The notes below the pieces were generated by a model. The model was given only the letters and a program-made list of their open reading frames with translations. It ran no database searches and was not told where the DNA came from. A DNA stretch of 64,000 nucleotides from Lepas anatifera (lineage: Eukaryota; Arthropoda; Thecostraca; Lepadidae), in the NCBI GenBank assembly GCA_034440635.1, contig JAOTON010001033.1, positions 124,001 to 188,000 on the forward strand, given 5' to 3'. This document shows, piece after piece, positions 35,817 to 46,402 of this stretch. Every line of letters starts with the position of its first letter. The first letter of the stretch is position 1. Both the position numbers and the translations under genes were made by a program.

Positions 35817-36223
35817 CAGTGGCGGATCCAAGGGGGTGGGGGAAAAAGGCATTTGCCCCCGAAACGGAAAAGCTCGGGGAAAAACTATGTTTTTCCCCCA
35901 AAAGTTATTGACCTCCTTCTTTCCTCCCATTCCTGTTTAGTTTATAAGCAATATTTTGGTGCTTCAACTCAAACAACTTCAAACAGAACCAGTTAGTTTC
36001 AGTGTAAATACTGGGCCTCAGACCGGAAAAATTATCTTGAGTGCATATTTTTCATCTCGTTAAGTTTTTTTTTGCTTTTCGCCTCAAATACCCAAAATTC
36101 TACCAGCAAGTGATATTGTAGAGTAGCTTTAACAGCCTGACATTTTTTTGTTTGTTTTTTTTTTGCTTTTTGACTTTTGCCTTTGGTTTGCCCCTCCCAA
36201 ACCGGCCGGCTAGATCCGCCATG
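35817..36223. mobile_element. hAT-like MITE family H2, copy 2
   Basis: Starts CAGTGGCGGATCCAAG and ends GCTAGATCCGCCATG (one base lost against CACTG). Flanks GACCGTAC and GACTCTAC are a decayed 8-bp duplication (6 of 8). The interior is the reverse of 21759-22068 with about 100 extra bases. Confidence 0.75.
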
Positions 36224-37100
36224 GGACTCTACAGACCCTTTTTATACCTACAGGTGTCCTGTTTGTCTAACAATGACAAATTGATAGGTCTAAATCCTAA
36301 GCTATGCCAACTTGTTGCTTATGCCATAATAGTAAGGTTTTCTTTCTACATGCATGCTCTGCAGCACCATGTATGGAATGTGATACTGAGGAGCTTTCAC
36401 TTCTGTTTTAATGACAGAATATACTTGTAATATGTCTGGTATTATTTTGGATCGAAATTGTGAAACAGACTGCATACTGCTTATACTACATAGGTACCAT
36501 TGCCAGCACTGGACTGCTAAACTAATTCCTTGTAGGAATTAAAGAAAAGAAGGGGCAGGAAAGGTTCGTCTGCCACCCCCCCCCCTCTCCCAGTCCAATG
36601 CGTATGCATCCTACTATCGTTTAAAAATGCAATATCCATTTTTAAATCATAGAAGTGTGCTGGAATAGGTGAAACAGCACTCAGAAACAGCAGTGACCTT
36701 AGCCGCACTCAGATTTAGCGTGCTAGAGTGGTCTCAAGCTTGAGGAAGGCAGCGAGTCGATAGTTGTACATCAAGATACCTTTAGAACACTGGGTGTGTA
36801 CAGGTAAGCCCAGCTGGGCGTCCCCACCACGCCCAAGTGACGACTTATGGACGCCCGCCTCCTCTATGTCATTTGCATTCAAACGAAGCGTCTAGCGCCG
36901 ATAACAGCCGGAAAGACCATAGATGTTTCTCCCACGCGTGGAACCAGTGACGTCACACCACTCTGATTACTTCACTTCCGCGTTTTGTCAGATAGCGTGC
37001 GGGTGCGCGGAGGGATGTGGTCTTCGCTCCGGGAAGTTTAGTCGGGAAATGCGTCAAAACAAATAACTGAGGCGGAGACTGTTTTAGCCAGGCTGCGGCT
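36224..37100. other. Intron sequence, nothing recognised
   Basis: A C9 run lies near 36577. No gene or repeat boundary identified. Confidence 0.5.
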
Positions 37101-37318
37101 CAGTCATATCACCGGAGGTAGCCCCTCCCCTCAGTCATATCACCGGAGGTAGCCCCTCCCCTCAGTCATATCACCGGAGGTAGCCCCCCTCAGTCATATC
37201 ACCGGAGGTAGCCCCTCCCCTCAGTCATATCACCAGAGGTAGACCCTCCCCTCAGTCATATCACCGGAGGTAGACCCCTCAGTCATATCACCGGAGGTAG
37301 CCACCTCCCCTCCCCCAG
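37101..37318. repeat. 31-bp minisatellite, seven copies
   Basis: CAGTCATATCACCGGAGGTA followed by a variable CCCTCCCC tail; unit length 27-31 bp depending on that tail. Confidence 0.95.
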
Positions 37319-37374
37319 GAACCCCAGAAGCTCGACTGAGACGTAAATAATAATAATTGCACCAAGCCAGGGCA

Positions 37375-37565
37375 ATAGACGCACCAACTGCCAGGGTCAT
37401 GCGGCGTCGCCAACTCTCACCCTGTTGGAAGGGGGTTTTGGGGATCAGATCGACTTATTCAGAGGCTCCGCCGGGGATTGAACCGGGGACCAGTGGCTTA
37501 GAAGAAAACCTGAACCGGGGACCAGTGGCTTAGAAGACAAGGGTGCTATCCACTAAGCCACCTCA
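37375..37565 (-). mobile_element. tRNA-derived SINE
   Basis: On the minus strand the head reads GGTGGCTTAGTGGATAGCAC (A-box-like) and GGTTCAATCC (B box), followed by a tail with GTTGGCGACGCCGCATGACC and TGGCAGTTGGTGCG, ending near a TAATAATAAT run. The tail also occurs at 9372 and 13690. The B-box segment GAACCGGGGACCAGTGGCTT is duplicated (37482 and 37513). It is a pol III-type SINE, not a functional tRNA, because the acceptor stem does not close. Confidence 0.7.
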
Positions 37566-37599
37566 TCCCGTCGACTGAGACGGCCTGAGTCAGGCTGCA

Positions 37600-37800
37600 T
37601 GTGTAATTTTTGGGGTTTCGAGACAAATATTCGTAAAAACAGGTGCTCGTATGCCTAATTTTCATAAGCAGATGTTCGTATGCGCTAATCTTCGTTAGTG
37701 CTAATGTGCAAGCCTCAGAAGTTACGAACATTGGCGCACGCGAACATCTGCGTATGAACATCTGCTAACGAAAATGTGCACTATGAACATTACGGGCTGT
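37600..37800. repeat. Repeated and inverted GCAGATGTTCGTATG words
   Basis: CAGATGTTCGTATGCG near 37671 pairs with CGCACGCGAACATCTG near 37735 and with CGTATGAACATCTG near 37753, so alternative hairpins are possible. Origin unknown. Confidence 0.6.
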
Positions 37801-38015
37801 TCACATATGACATTAGTGACCAAAGGGGGAGGGAGGAGGTCTGGCATTCTGACGAAGAGGGAGGGGTGTCTGGCTTTTCTGACGAGGGGAGAATCATGGG
37901 TTGTCGTGGGCTGATATGGGCTGATTTTTGTTTTTTATTGAGCGAGAGCTACGCAGGGCTCGGCCAGTTGAGCGGATGCTTCAAAGTTTCGTAACCAAAT
38001 ATAATGCTAGCCACT

Positions 38016-38293
38016 CAGGGGCGTAGCCAGGATTTCGCTCAGGGGGGGCGGCGTCCCGAGAAGGGCCCCTGTGACAGCGCCAAAGGGGCCCTTATGGGTA
38101 AAAAGGGTCCTGCTTGTTACAGAATAGAGTGCTGAAGAGGGCTTAATAGGGCCCTGTCTGGTGTGAAATTTCAAATTTGGCCACAGAGCATAGTGCGGGT
38201 GAGCTGCGCTTCGCGCGGCCCGTGTCCTTAGGGGGCCCTTCGGGCCCTCGGGGGGGGGGGGCGGCTGTCCCTGCCCCCCTGGCTACGCCTCTG
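38016..38293 (+). mobile_element. hAT-like MITE family H1, copy 3
   Basis: Ends CAGGGGCGTAGCCAGG and GGCTACGCCTCTG. Flanks TAGCCACT and TAGCCACG match at 7 of 8. The internal hairpin (GAGCTGCGC-TTC-GCGCGGCCC) has two mismatches. Confidence 0.9.
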
Positions 38294-38940
38294 TAGCCAC
38301 GTATATACGTCCATACAATGTTAAACAACAGACGGCTGCAGCGGGTGGCTGTGATTTTACCTGAAACAAAATAACAAGTCATCTGGAGCCGTAGGCTATC
38401 CTTGGGGTTTCTTCATGCCTTTTTCACGACAGCATTTATGCTACTAGCTTCGATTCTTTTTCATATGTTTTTGTTGTAGTGTAGTGGCTGTTTCTCGAGT
38501 ATTTTTCCGGTTCTTACATGCGGTAAAAGTGAGCGTTGATGTTTTGAGCTGTAGTTATTATTGGTGGATATCCAAACCGTCTCTCACCAGTCTGCAAAGT
38601 TGACATAGGGCAGGTGTCTACGAGATATTCTCGGGTAAAGCTTTCGGCAAATATTCTGGCTTGGATAAGCTTATTTACCTTTAGGAGCAAGAAGAGGTGG
38701 AGATTGGGACGGACATTGAGACAAAAGGCGAAATTAACACATGGGATGAAGCAAAAGGATAACAAATTATAACAAAAGGTAGGTAATTCTGCTGTGGCTC
38801 TTTTCAACATGTGCCATTACAAGGGAAACTCGGCCTGAATTTGAAAGCTAGCCATCAGCAAAATGTATGCCCCATTTCCAGTAGGATGTGTATTGTCTTT
38901 ACCCAGGGTACTTTGAGTGCTTAACCATTCTATCAACCCT
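38294..38940. other. Intron sequence, nothing recognised
   Basis: No gene or repeat boundary identified. Confidence 0.5.
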
Positions 38941-39120
38941 CGCCCGGAGCAATGGTGGTATTTGAAAACCCCTTTTGTTTTTTTCGGTGACCTTTTAAAA
39001 CCGCAGCGCTAAGCACGGCCGTACTTGGCACACCTTATTCTTGATTGATTGCTAAATTTTTCTCAAAATATAGAGTTCTTGTTCACGCAGGTGAGGTCAC
39101 CAAGCCAGAGCAAGTGACCC
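38941..39120 (-). mobile_element. Family X fragment, inverted
   Basis: Begins TCAACCCTCGCCC (terminal CCCTCGCCC with a mutated TTAA) and continues with GCACGGCCGTACTTGGCAC and GTGAGGTCACC, the reverse of 6236-6429. Confidence 0.6.
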
Positions 39121-39720
39121 TATCTCCAAAACACAGTTAAACAACTCTGACACCTCTCCACACTTCTTTACACTTCACTGCACTTCTACAGAGGTAAACA
39201 CAAGATAGGTGAAATCGGGAGATCTTTAGCAACAATAATTTAAGAACACAGACGGGCTGGAGAGCTGGAGAGACCAGTCAGTTGAGCGTGGCCGAACACG
39301 CCTGGTGAGCTGGAAATCACCAACCACCTGAAGTTTTTGACAATGTTTGCATTTATACTTTTGCATTGTATTACATTTTCATTCCCTGTATGTTGTGAGG
39401 AACTCCATGGGAATAATCAGTATGCTATTTGACCTGAAATTCAACATGCTTTCTGTTTTGGCGACTTGAACTGATGTGTGATGACGTATCAGATATCACT
39501 ACTTGACACAAAGTAGGATGGCCTCACCTTCAAAATTATCCTAATGGCGTGGTAGTATTTCAACCTACCGATTAAAGGGGAAATCCATTCATGTGTCATG
39601 TGCTTATTGCAGGCTAAAACACGGTTACTCCAACTCATATGTTTAGTATTTGTTATCATTATGTCTTTTCAGTCCCGTTTCCATCCTGTTTGTATATTTT
39701 CAATTTTCAGAAGGCAGATA
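39121..39720. other. Intron sequence, nothing recognised
   Basis: No gene or repeat boundary identified. Confidence 0.5.
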
Positions 39721-40213
39721 TAGGGGAGACCGGGGTCAAATGTAACACGGGGCAATTGTAACAATGGCCATATTGCCTAAACTAATCAATGGATGGATAT
39801 ATTGGCACAACCGGAAATGTGCAATCAGCTGCTGCCTTTGTTAACGAAGTTTCAACTCGGTGCGACGGGTAAGTCAGACGCTGTTCACAATTATATGTTT
39901 TTGAGGGTGTTTTGTAACTTTTGAAATATTCAAAGGAGATTAGCTTATTGATGGGTATGATAAGGTACAGCAGAAACAGTTTCAGTGCATAAAGAGTGTT
40001 TAATTAGCTACGAAATGAGCACAGAAGCTGTCGCCTAGGCCAGCTCGTTGAGCGACAACTTGGTTTAAAAAATTGCGCGTTGCGATGGGGACAATTGTAA
40101 CATTTCTCTTGGGGTCAAATGTAAAAATGTTACAATTGAACCCTATGACCTTACGACATATTAAACTTGTTTCTACTGCACAAATGCAGTAGCTAGGTTA
40201 GTGATTTTGTGAT

Positions 40214-40594
40214 CAGGCGCGCACCCAGGATGTTCGTTTGGTTGGCTGAAAAGGTGACTTGAAGCCGAGGAAGGGGGCGCACTTGTTCACTCAAAGGGGC
40301 CTATCTTCATATCCTGGAGGGAGCGATGAACCTTTTGCTTTTCAGACCTATAGTGTCCATTGTTTTTGGGAGGAGGCACTTAACACGTTGGGGGAGGGGC
40401 AGGCCTGCATCCAGGCCGACCGTTTGGGGGCGGGGGTGAAGTGGCCTAAAATCTAGAAAACATGGATTGTGGAAAAAAACGACAAAAATCGAGCGACTTG
40501 GGGGAGAAATTACTCCGTTTGCCCCCCCCTGGATCCTACAGTGGGGAGGGGGAGGGTGGAGTGCAGGGCCCCCTGCCCCCTGGGTGCGCTACTG
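40214..40594. mobile_element. Nested hAT-like element (level 2)
   Basis: Ends CAGGCGCGCACCCAGG and CCTGGGTGCGCTACTG; flanks TTTGTGAT and TTTATGAT (7 of 8). It lies wholly inside the 39721-41183 element and itself hosts another insertion. Confidence 0.85.
40400..40543. mobile_element. Nested hAT-like element (level 3)
   Basis: Starts CAGGCCTGCATCCAGG and ends CCTGGATCCTACAGTG; both flanks are GGGAGGGG. The duplication is perfect but G-rich, so chance cannot be excluded. Size and AAAAACGA-type interior resemble the 136-bp MITE at 19206. Confidence 0.6.
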
Positions 40595-41516
40595 TTTATG
40601 ATAATCACATTACTTTCCAATGATATGTTTGTTCGTAGGCTGGTATATGTTTCGGGAAAGTGGCAATGTGGGCTGCCCTATACAATATCTCTTATATTGA
40701 AAAATTAACGATGACAATTGGGATTTAAGGTCACGACAGCTGCTAAGGCTATATGTGACCTGTTTGAAAAATTAAAGAGATTTCAGTCGAATAATCAACA
40801 CATTTTTTTACATTTTCACTGCCATGCACTTCCCTTGAGATATATCAGGGATACCTACATCTGTGAAAGCTGTGGTTCAGACTAAGTACATGCCGACGCC
40901 TGAGTGTAGCAGGCCAAAGATGCAGAGGTGTTCGCATTTTGATGTTTTCATGGTACAAATAAATCGCCGAAATTCATACGGCTTTAACATGGTACAATTG
41001 ACCCCCGGTGCTGTTACAATTGCCCCTCACCTGGGGTCAATTGTAACAGCTGAAGTAAATTTTTAGAAGTGAAATTTTGACCCCTAAATGTTTTTATTTT
41101 AATTATAAGTGCTCTAACTCAAAACAATATTTCTGCAGAACCAGAAATGTGAAATTTGTTACAATTGACCCCAGTCTCCCCTATTTACGTGTCCATAACT
41201 GTTTTAAGATAACTAATGTCAGAGTTGTTGCCAGTTCGGTTTTTGGAGTTCGTACAGCTGCTTCCAATGCCAGATATGAGATAAATAAAGGATATTATAT
41301 GGCTTAATTTAGAGATTGCGGGTCTCTGCACAGTGGGAGCTTTTCCACTTTTAACCTGAATTTATTCCCAATGACTGGATACATTGGTGGATATTATTAA
41401 TTTGGCTGGGAATCAGCTAACTAGTGATAAGATGACCGCGTTTCACACTGTACTCAAATTTGGACCTGGCACGTGCAGAGGACGGGGTCCTAAAGTTCCC
41501 CAGAACCCTTTTCCAA

Positions 41517-44500
41517 ACGGGGGCGGATCCAGGGGGAAGGCCGCGGGGGCCGCGGCCCCCCCTCGCTGGTAAGGCGCCCTCTCGGCACTAAGGCACCAAC
41601 GGGGGCTGCCTCCATTTTCTCCACATTTGTATGCCTAACGGAAGTACTGGCGCCCCGTGGTAATTCTGCTGCATGCAAATACCACATTTTGACAACCCGC
41701 CCTGTATCACTGGCGCCCCCATGGTGCATCATTGGTGCCCTTGTTTCACTCCACCGACGCCCCCAAGCCTCTTTCACCTCTTGACATCCCGCTATAGACT
41801 ACCGCCGCCCCACCCTTCACTACAGGCGCCCCCATCTTCCAACAATCCGCTCTATGCCACTGGCGCCTCCATGGTGCAGCATTGATGTCTCGTTTTTGCT
41901 CCAGCGGCGCCCCCACGCGTCACTGTGGGCGCCCCATCTTTTGGAACCCCGCATGTACCACCAGCGCCCCCCATTGGGCATCATTGGTGCCTTCGTTTCA
42001 CTCCACCGGCGCCCCCAAGCCTCATCGTGGGCTCTTCCATCTCTTGACATCACGCTATATACTATCGGCGACTCTTCACTACGGGCGCCCCCATCTTCTA
42101 GAAATCCGCTCTATATCACTGGCGCCTCCATGGTGCAGCATTGATGTCTCGTTTTTGCTCCAACGGCGCCCCCACGCGTCACTGTGGGCGCCCCATCTTT
42201 TGGAACACCGCATGTACCACCGGCGCCCCCATTGGGCATCATTGGTGCCTTCTTTTCACTCCACCGGCGCCCTCAAGCCTCATCGTGGGCTCTCCCACTT
42301 CTTAGCACCCCACTATAAACTATTGGCGCCCCAATCCTCCCTACGGGCGCCCCCACCTTCGGAAAATACGCTCTATACCACTGGCGCCTCCATGGTGCAG
42401 CATTGATGTCTCGTTTTTGCTCCAACGGCGCCCCCACGTGTCACTGTGGGCGCCCCACCTTTGGAACCCTCATGTACCACCGGCGCCCCCATTGGGCATC
42501 ATTGGTGTCTTCTGTGTAGGTACTTCACCGGCGCCCCACGCTTCACCGTGAGCGCCTCTGCTTTTTAGAGCCGACCTTCACCATTGGTGCCCCGTAGTAC
42601 ATCATTGGTGCCTTTTTGCTCAAATGGCGCCCCCCATGCCTCACTGAAGGGGTTTTCGCCTTTTACCAACCCGTTTTATACCAGTGAGCCCCCACTCTCT
42701 CTCCCCGCTATGTACTACTGGATCCCCACTCCCCACTAGGGGCGCCCCCACCTTCTAACAAAATGCTCTATACCACTGGAGCCCTCCATGGTGCATTATT
42801 GGTGCCTTCGTTTCACTCCACCGACGCCCCCAAGCTTCATCGTGGGCTCTCCCACTTCTTGACATCCCACTATAAACTATTGGCACCCCAATCCTCACTA
42901 CGGGCGCCCCCACCCTCGGAAAATCCACTCTATACCACTGGCGCCTCCATGGTGTAGCATTGATGTCTCGTTTGTACTTCAACGGCTCCCCCACGCGTCA
43001 CTGTGGGCGCCCCATGTGCTGAAACCCTGCATGTACCACCGGCATCCCCATTGGGCATCATTGTTGTCTTCTGTGCACTCCACCGGCGCCCCCAAGCTTC
43101 ACTGTGGGCGTCCCCTGCTTTTTGGACCCGCTCTTTACCTCTTGCTCCCCATAGTGCATAATTGGTTCGTTTCTTTTCAATCTCAAACGGCGTCCCCATG
43201 CCCCATTGAGGGGGTCTTCACCTTTCAACAGCCCCTCCTATACCGCTCGAGCGCCACTCTTATGATGCATTATTGTTGTCTGTTTTTAGCTTTATGGGTG
43301 CCCTCCCCCGCCTCTTTTCATCATCTTTTGACACATCGGTCTGTAGCACTGGCGACCCCCATAATGAATCATTGGTGCCTTTATTCCACCGGCGCCTTCA
43401 TCTCCCGCCGTGGGCTCATCGGGAGCGCCCCCAAATTTCGACAAACCGCTCTGTCTGGCGGCCCCTCATGGTACACATTGGTGCTTTTCGTTCGCTCCAT
43501 TGGTGCCCCCACACTTCACTGTAGGCGCCCACACATTTCTGCTGATTCGTTGATACATAATTGGTATCTTAATTTTGCTCTACCAGCGCCCAGCACACCC
43601 CCCTACCCCCGCCACGCGGCACTATGGGTGCCCCAACTTTTGACAGCATGCTCTGTGCCTCCACCGCCTCAATGGTGCATGATGGGTGCCTATCGTTGGC
43701 TCCATGAACGCACCAACATATCCCTGCCAGAAACCCCATGCAGCTTCTCTTTACTTTGCATTTCTTGCATCCCAAACGTGGCCCGTTGTCTTACCAGCGC
43801 CTCCCCTTGACAGCTCCCACAAATTTCACCGAATGCAAGTACCCTCAAGCTGTATCACCGGAAGCTCCAGACTTCAGCTTCGGTGTCTCCTTGATGACCA
43901 AATCGCGCCTTCAGCGCTCTTCCCATGCACCGTCTTCTCCTCCCTGTTGCCCAACCAGTGCCCTATTCGTGTACCCCCTTCTACCCTGTTGTGACCCTAC
44001 CAGTGTCCCTATGATGGATTATTTGCTCCCACAGACGCTCCACTGATGGTTCCACGCCTATGTACTGCAGGCGCTCCTTGCCTGCACCACCGGTATCCAT
44101 AACCCCAGTCTCGGTATCGCCTCCGTGAAGTATCAGCGTCCCCCCGATGCACTATCACCATTACCATCCCTCGCCCCGAAAGCCCAAATAACTAACTGAC
44201 TAACTCACCACACTTCCCACGGCTATAGACCACCGGCGTCCCACAGAGTGTACCACTGCACCACACTGAATTTTTGGCACTCCCATGCTGCATCACCGCT
44301 GGACTCACTTATAAACCTAAGCACCCCCTCATATATCAGGCCCCCGGGTTACTAATAGGCGTCACACTTCAACGTGCACCACCCTCACGATTTTTTGACG
44401 CCCTCTTCTTTGTGGTTAGGCGCCCATATTTCACGATTGGCCGCCCTTTTCAGCTCTAGAGCGCCCCGCACCTTTGGCTGCCCTCTTCTGCACGATTGTT

Positions 44501-44703
44501 CTCCTGTTCTCCACTATTGGTCGCTCCTTTACAGACTAGGACGCCTCACTTAAATGTGGACGCCTCACTCACCTCCGGACGCCCTCTATTTTATGGTTGG
44601 GAACCCCATATTTCACGTTTGGCCACCCTTTTTCAGTGTTTGGTGGACCTCTGCGACGTGAACCACCGTCATTTACCTACAGGCGCCCTTAACTTTGTGG
44701 CTT
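41517..44703. repeat. C-rich degenerate tandem array S2 (3.2 kb)
   Basis: Dozens of GGCGCCCCCA words alternate with CATCATTGGTGCC and CACTGTGGGCGCCCC. Larger blocks of about 260 bp recur (CACGCGTCACTGTGGGCGCC at about 41913, 42172, 42434 and 42990). The array becomes more degenerate rightward until a LINE 5' end at 44704. It begins right after a hAT-like GGGGGCGGATCCAGGGGG word. Long frames through it (up to about 264 codons) come from the C-rich repeat and are not genes. Confidence 0.9.
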
Positions 44704-46402
44704 GGCTCCGCAGGGGACCAATTTTCATCTGCCGGACTCGTTTGCGCCTGCTGACAGGTCCGGCACATGGATAATTGGGTACGGGATGTGACGACACCCG
44801 CAACCCCAGTTGGCAGGATGGGTTTCGCCCCCGCCTTCAGGCGAGAGGCAAAATCGAAACTGCCATCCTCATCCTTTCTTGGCCTTCCTAAATTGAAATC
44901 CCACCAACTCCTTGTTCCTTTTCCTCTTCTTTCCTTATTTCCTTGTCTCTCCATGCCTTTCCACCCGTATCCTTTCTGCCCACTCCTAAATACCCCTCCT
45001 GCCCACTGTCTGCGATGTCTGGCCCGGCGTGTCTTCGCGGGTGGCGGGTGTGTGTGCACTCTTGCTCGTCTTGAGTGTGGACACCTCGGTCGCGTGCGGC
45101 GCGCGTCTGGGCTGGACAGCGCAGACCGATCCTCTTGCTTTTCCAACTCATAACTTCCCAGTTACCCACATTATCCCAGTATCATGGGCGTCCTTGCACG
45201 TGCCTATGATTCCTGGATGGTCTGGGTGTATGTGGGCCTCCGGCTCGTGTGGCTGGCGATTGGATCCCTCTAATCGCCGGCCCTGCGGGCTGGGGGCTCG
45301 CTTCTCTCGGACCAGCCGGGAATCAGTTGTGACGAGCAGGTGGTAGTCGCCTGCTCCGATGAGGCCGTGTGGGGGCGCCTGTCTTTTTAAGGTGAGCTGC
45401 GCACCGACCCGTACCCCGGGATGAAGGAGTCCTGGTAGCTGAGCTGAGGTAGCTGAGGTAGTTTTGGTTCGTGTGCCTCTAGCAGCACTCTACTTTGGTC
45501 TGGATTTCCGCAAGGGCGGGAAACTCTTGAAGGCATCGACAAGAGTAGCAGCATTGTAAAAGTCTGCCGGCCTTTGGTGGGGCTCGGCTGTCCCTCCCTC
45601 CTTTGGTGAGGTCCCGACTTCACCCGGGGAGGGAGGGGTGTCCGTGCCCCGCCCGGGGTCGTCTAGGCTAGGTGCAAGGGGGACCGTCGTCGGGGCAGGG
45701 GGGTTGGTGAGTCTCTCTCCCCCTCTGTAACGGCGGCGTCTTATACCCCCTTCATCTGTATAGCCAGCCCGTGCGTCGTTTCGCCTTGTAGCACCCTCGT
45801 TGGAAGGGGGCACACGTGGCTGGCTGAACCTAACAACACTTCCATGGATACTCCACAACTTACAAACCCATCCCCCCCCGGCACCTGTTGCCAAAACCCT
45901 CCTGCCCTCGAGTTCTGGTGATACGCGGACGGGACGCCCCTCTATCATCGCTTTCGCCCTTCCAGCGTCGAGAAGCTTGTGACCGGTTGGGTAGGATAAA
46001 GCGGTGTGATCGCCTTCGTGACGGACAACTTGAGGTTGAATTCTTGAGGCACGAGGACGCGGAACGTGCTCTAGCTATAAGGTGCGTAACCAAGCGAGGA
46101 CTGGAAGGTAAACAAACTGTGACCATCAACGTGATTGTCTCTGCGCACCTAACAAAAAACTTTTCCAGGGGCGTAATCCGCTGCACAGAACTGAGAGATG
46201 TGTCTGAGGAGGACATCGTAGATGGTTTAAGCGAATTCGGAGTCGTGGGAGCAAAAAAGATGAAGTTTAGGAAAAACGGTGAACTGGTAGAAACGGATTC
46301 TGTGATTTTGACATTTGATAAAACTGATCTGCCGGACCACGTAATTGTCGGATATGTGAAGATAGGGGTGAGGCCTTATGTGCCAAACCCTATGCAGTAG
46401 TA
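44704..46402 (+). mobile_element. LINE copy 2, 3'-truncated
   Basis: The 5' end (GGCTCCGCAGGGGACCAATT) parallels the start of the LINE at 54553, including the same folded structure (44712-44812). A long 5' UTR leads to an ORF1 fragment. The sequence leaves the family just where ORF1 would enter its zinc knuckles. LINEs are usually 5'-truncated, so this loss of the 3' part must be secondary. A repeated CCAAACCCTAT flanks the break (46383 and 46409), suggesting deletion between short repeats. Confidence 0.7.
45844..46400 (+). pseudogene. LINE ORF1 fragment lacking the zinc knuckles
   Basis: A likely start ATG at 45844 is out of frame with the main frame (45888-46400); the shift falls near a run of eight C at 45872. 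The main frame has the N-terminal ORF1 layout seen in the other LINE: RVLVIRG, a region ending VIRCTELRDVSEEDIVDGL, and KIGVRPYVPNP directly before the stop. In the other copy the equivalent PYVPDPTR-type stretch runs straight into CYRC, the first knuckle, so this product stops one residue short of the nucleic-acid-binding region. It would be a gag-like RNA chaperone protein if complete; here it is non-functional. Confidence 0.75.

Larger units (their letters stand above)
39721..41183. mobile_element. TIR element with GGGGTCAA...TTGACCCC ends
   Basis: It opens TAGGGGAGACCGGGGTCAAA and closes with the complement of TAGGGGAGACTGGGGTCAAT; about 25 of the first 27 bases match. Subterminal copies of TTACAATTGACCCC recur at about 40125, 40988, 41013 and 41035. 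TA occurs at both edges, compatible with a TA target duplication. It is non-autonomous and is interrupted by a second element at 40214-40594, so its own length is about 1.08 kb. Confidence 0.85.

Noticed and set aside
37101..37318. CRISPR array
   Set aside because: Adjacent 31-bp copies without unique spacers, in animal intron DNA. The same reasoning applies to the 33-, 27- and 37-bp arrays.
37455..37565. Functional tRNA gene
   Set aside because: A- and B-box-like words are present, but the cloverleaf does not close and a long SINE tail follows.
43016..43810. 264-codon open frame, Pro/Ser/His-rich
   Set aside because: Product of the C-rich array 41517-44703; low complexity and no domain. 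The same applies to the 174-codon frame at 41882-42406.
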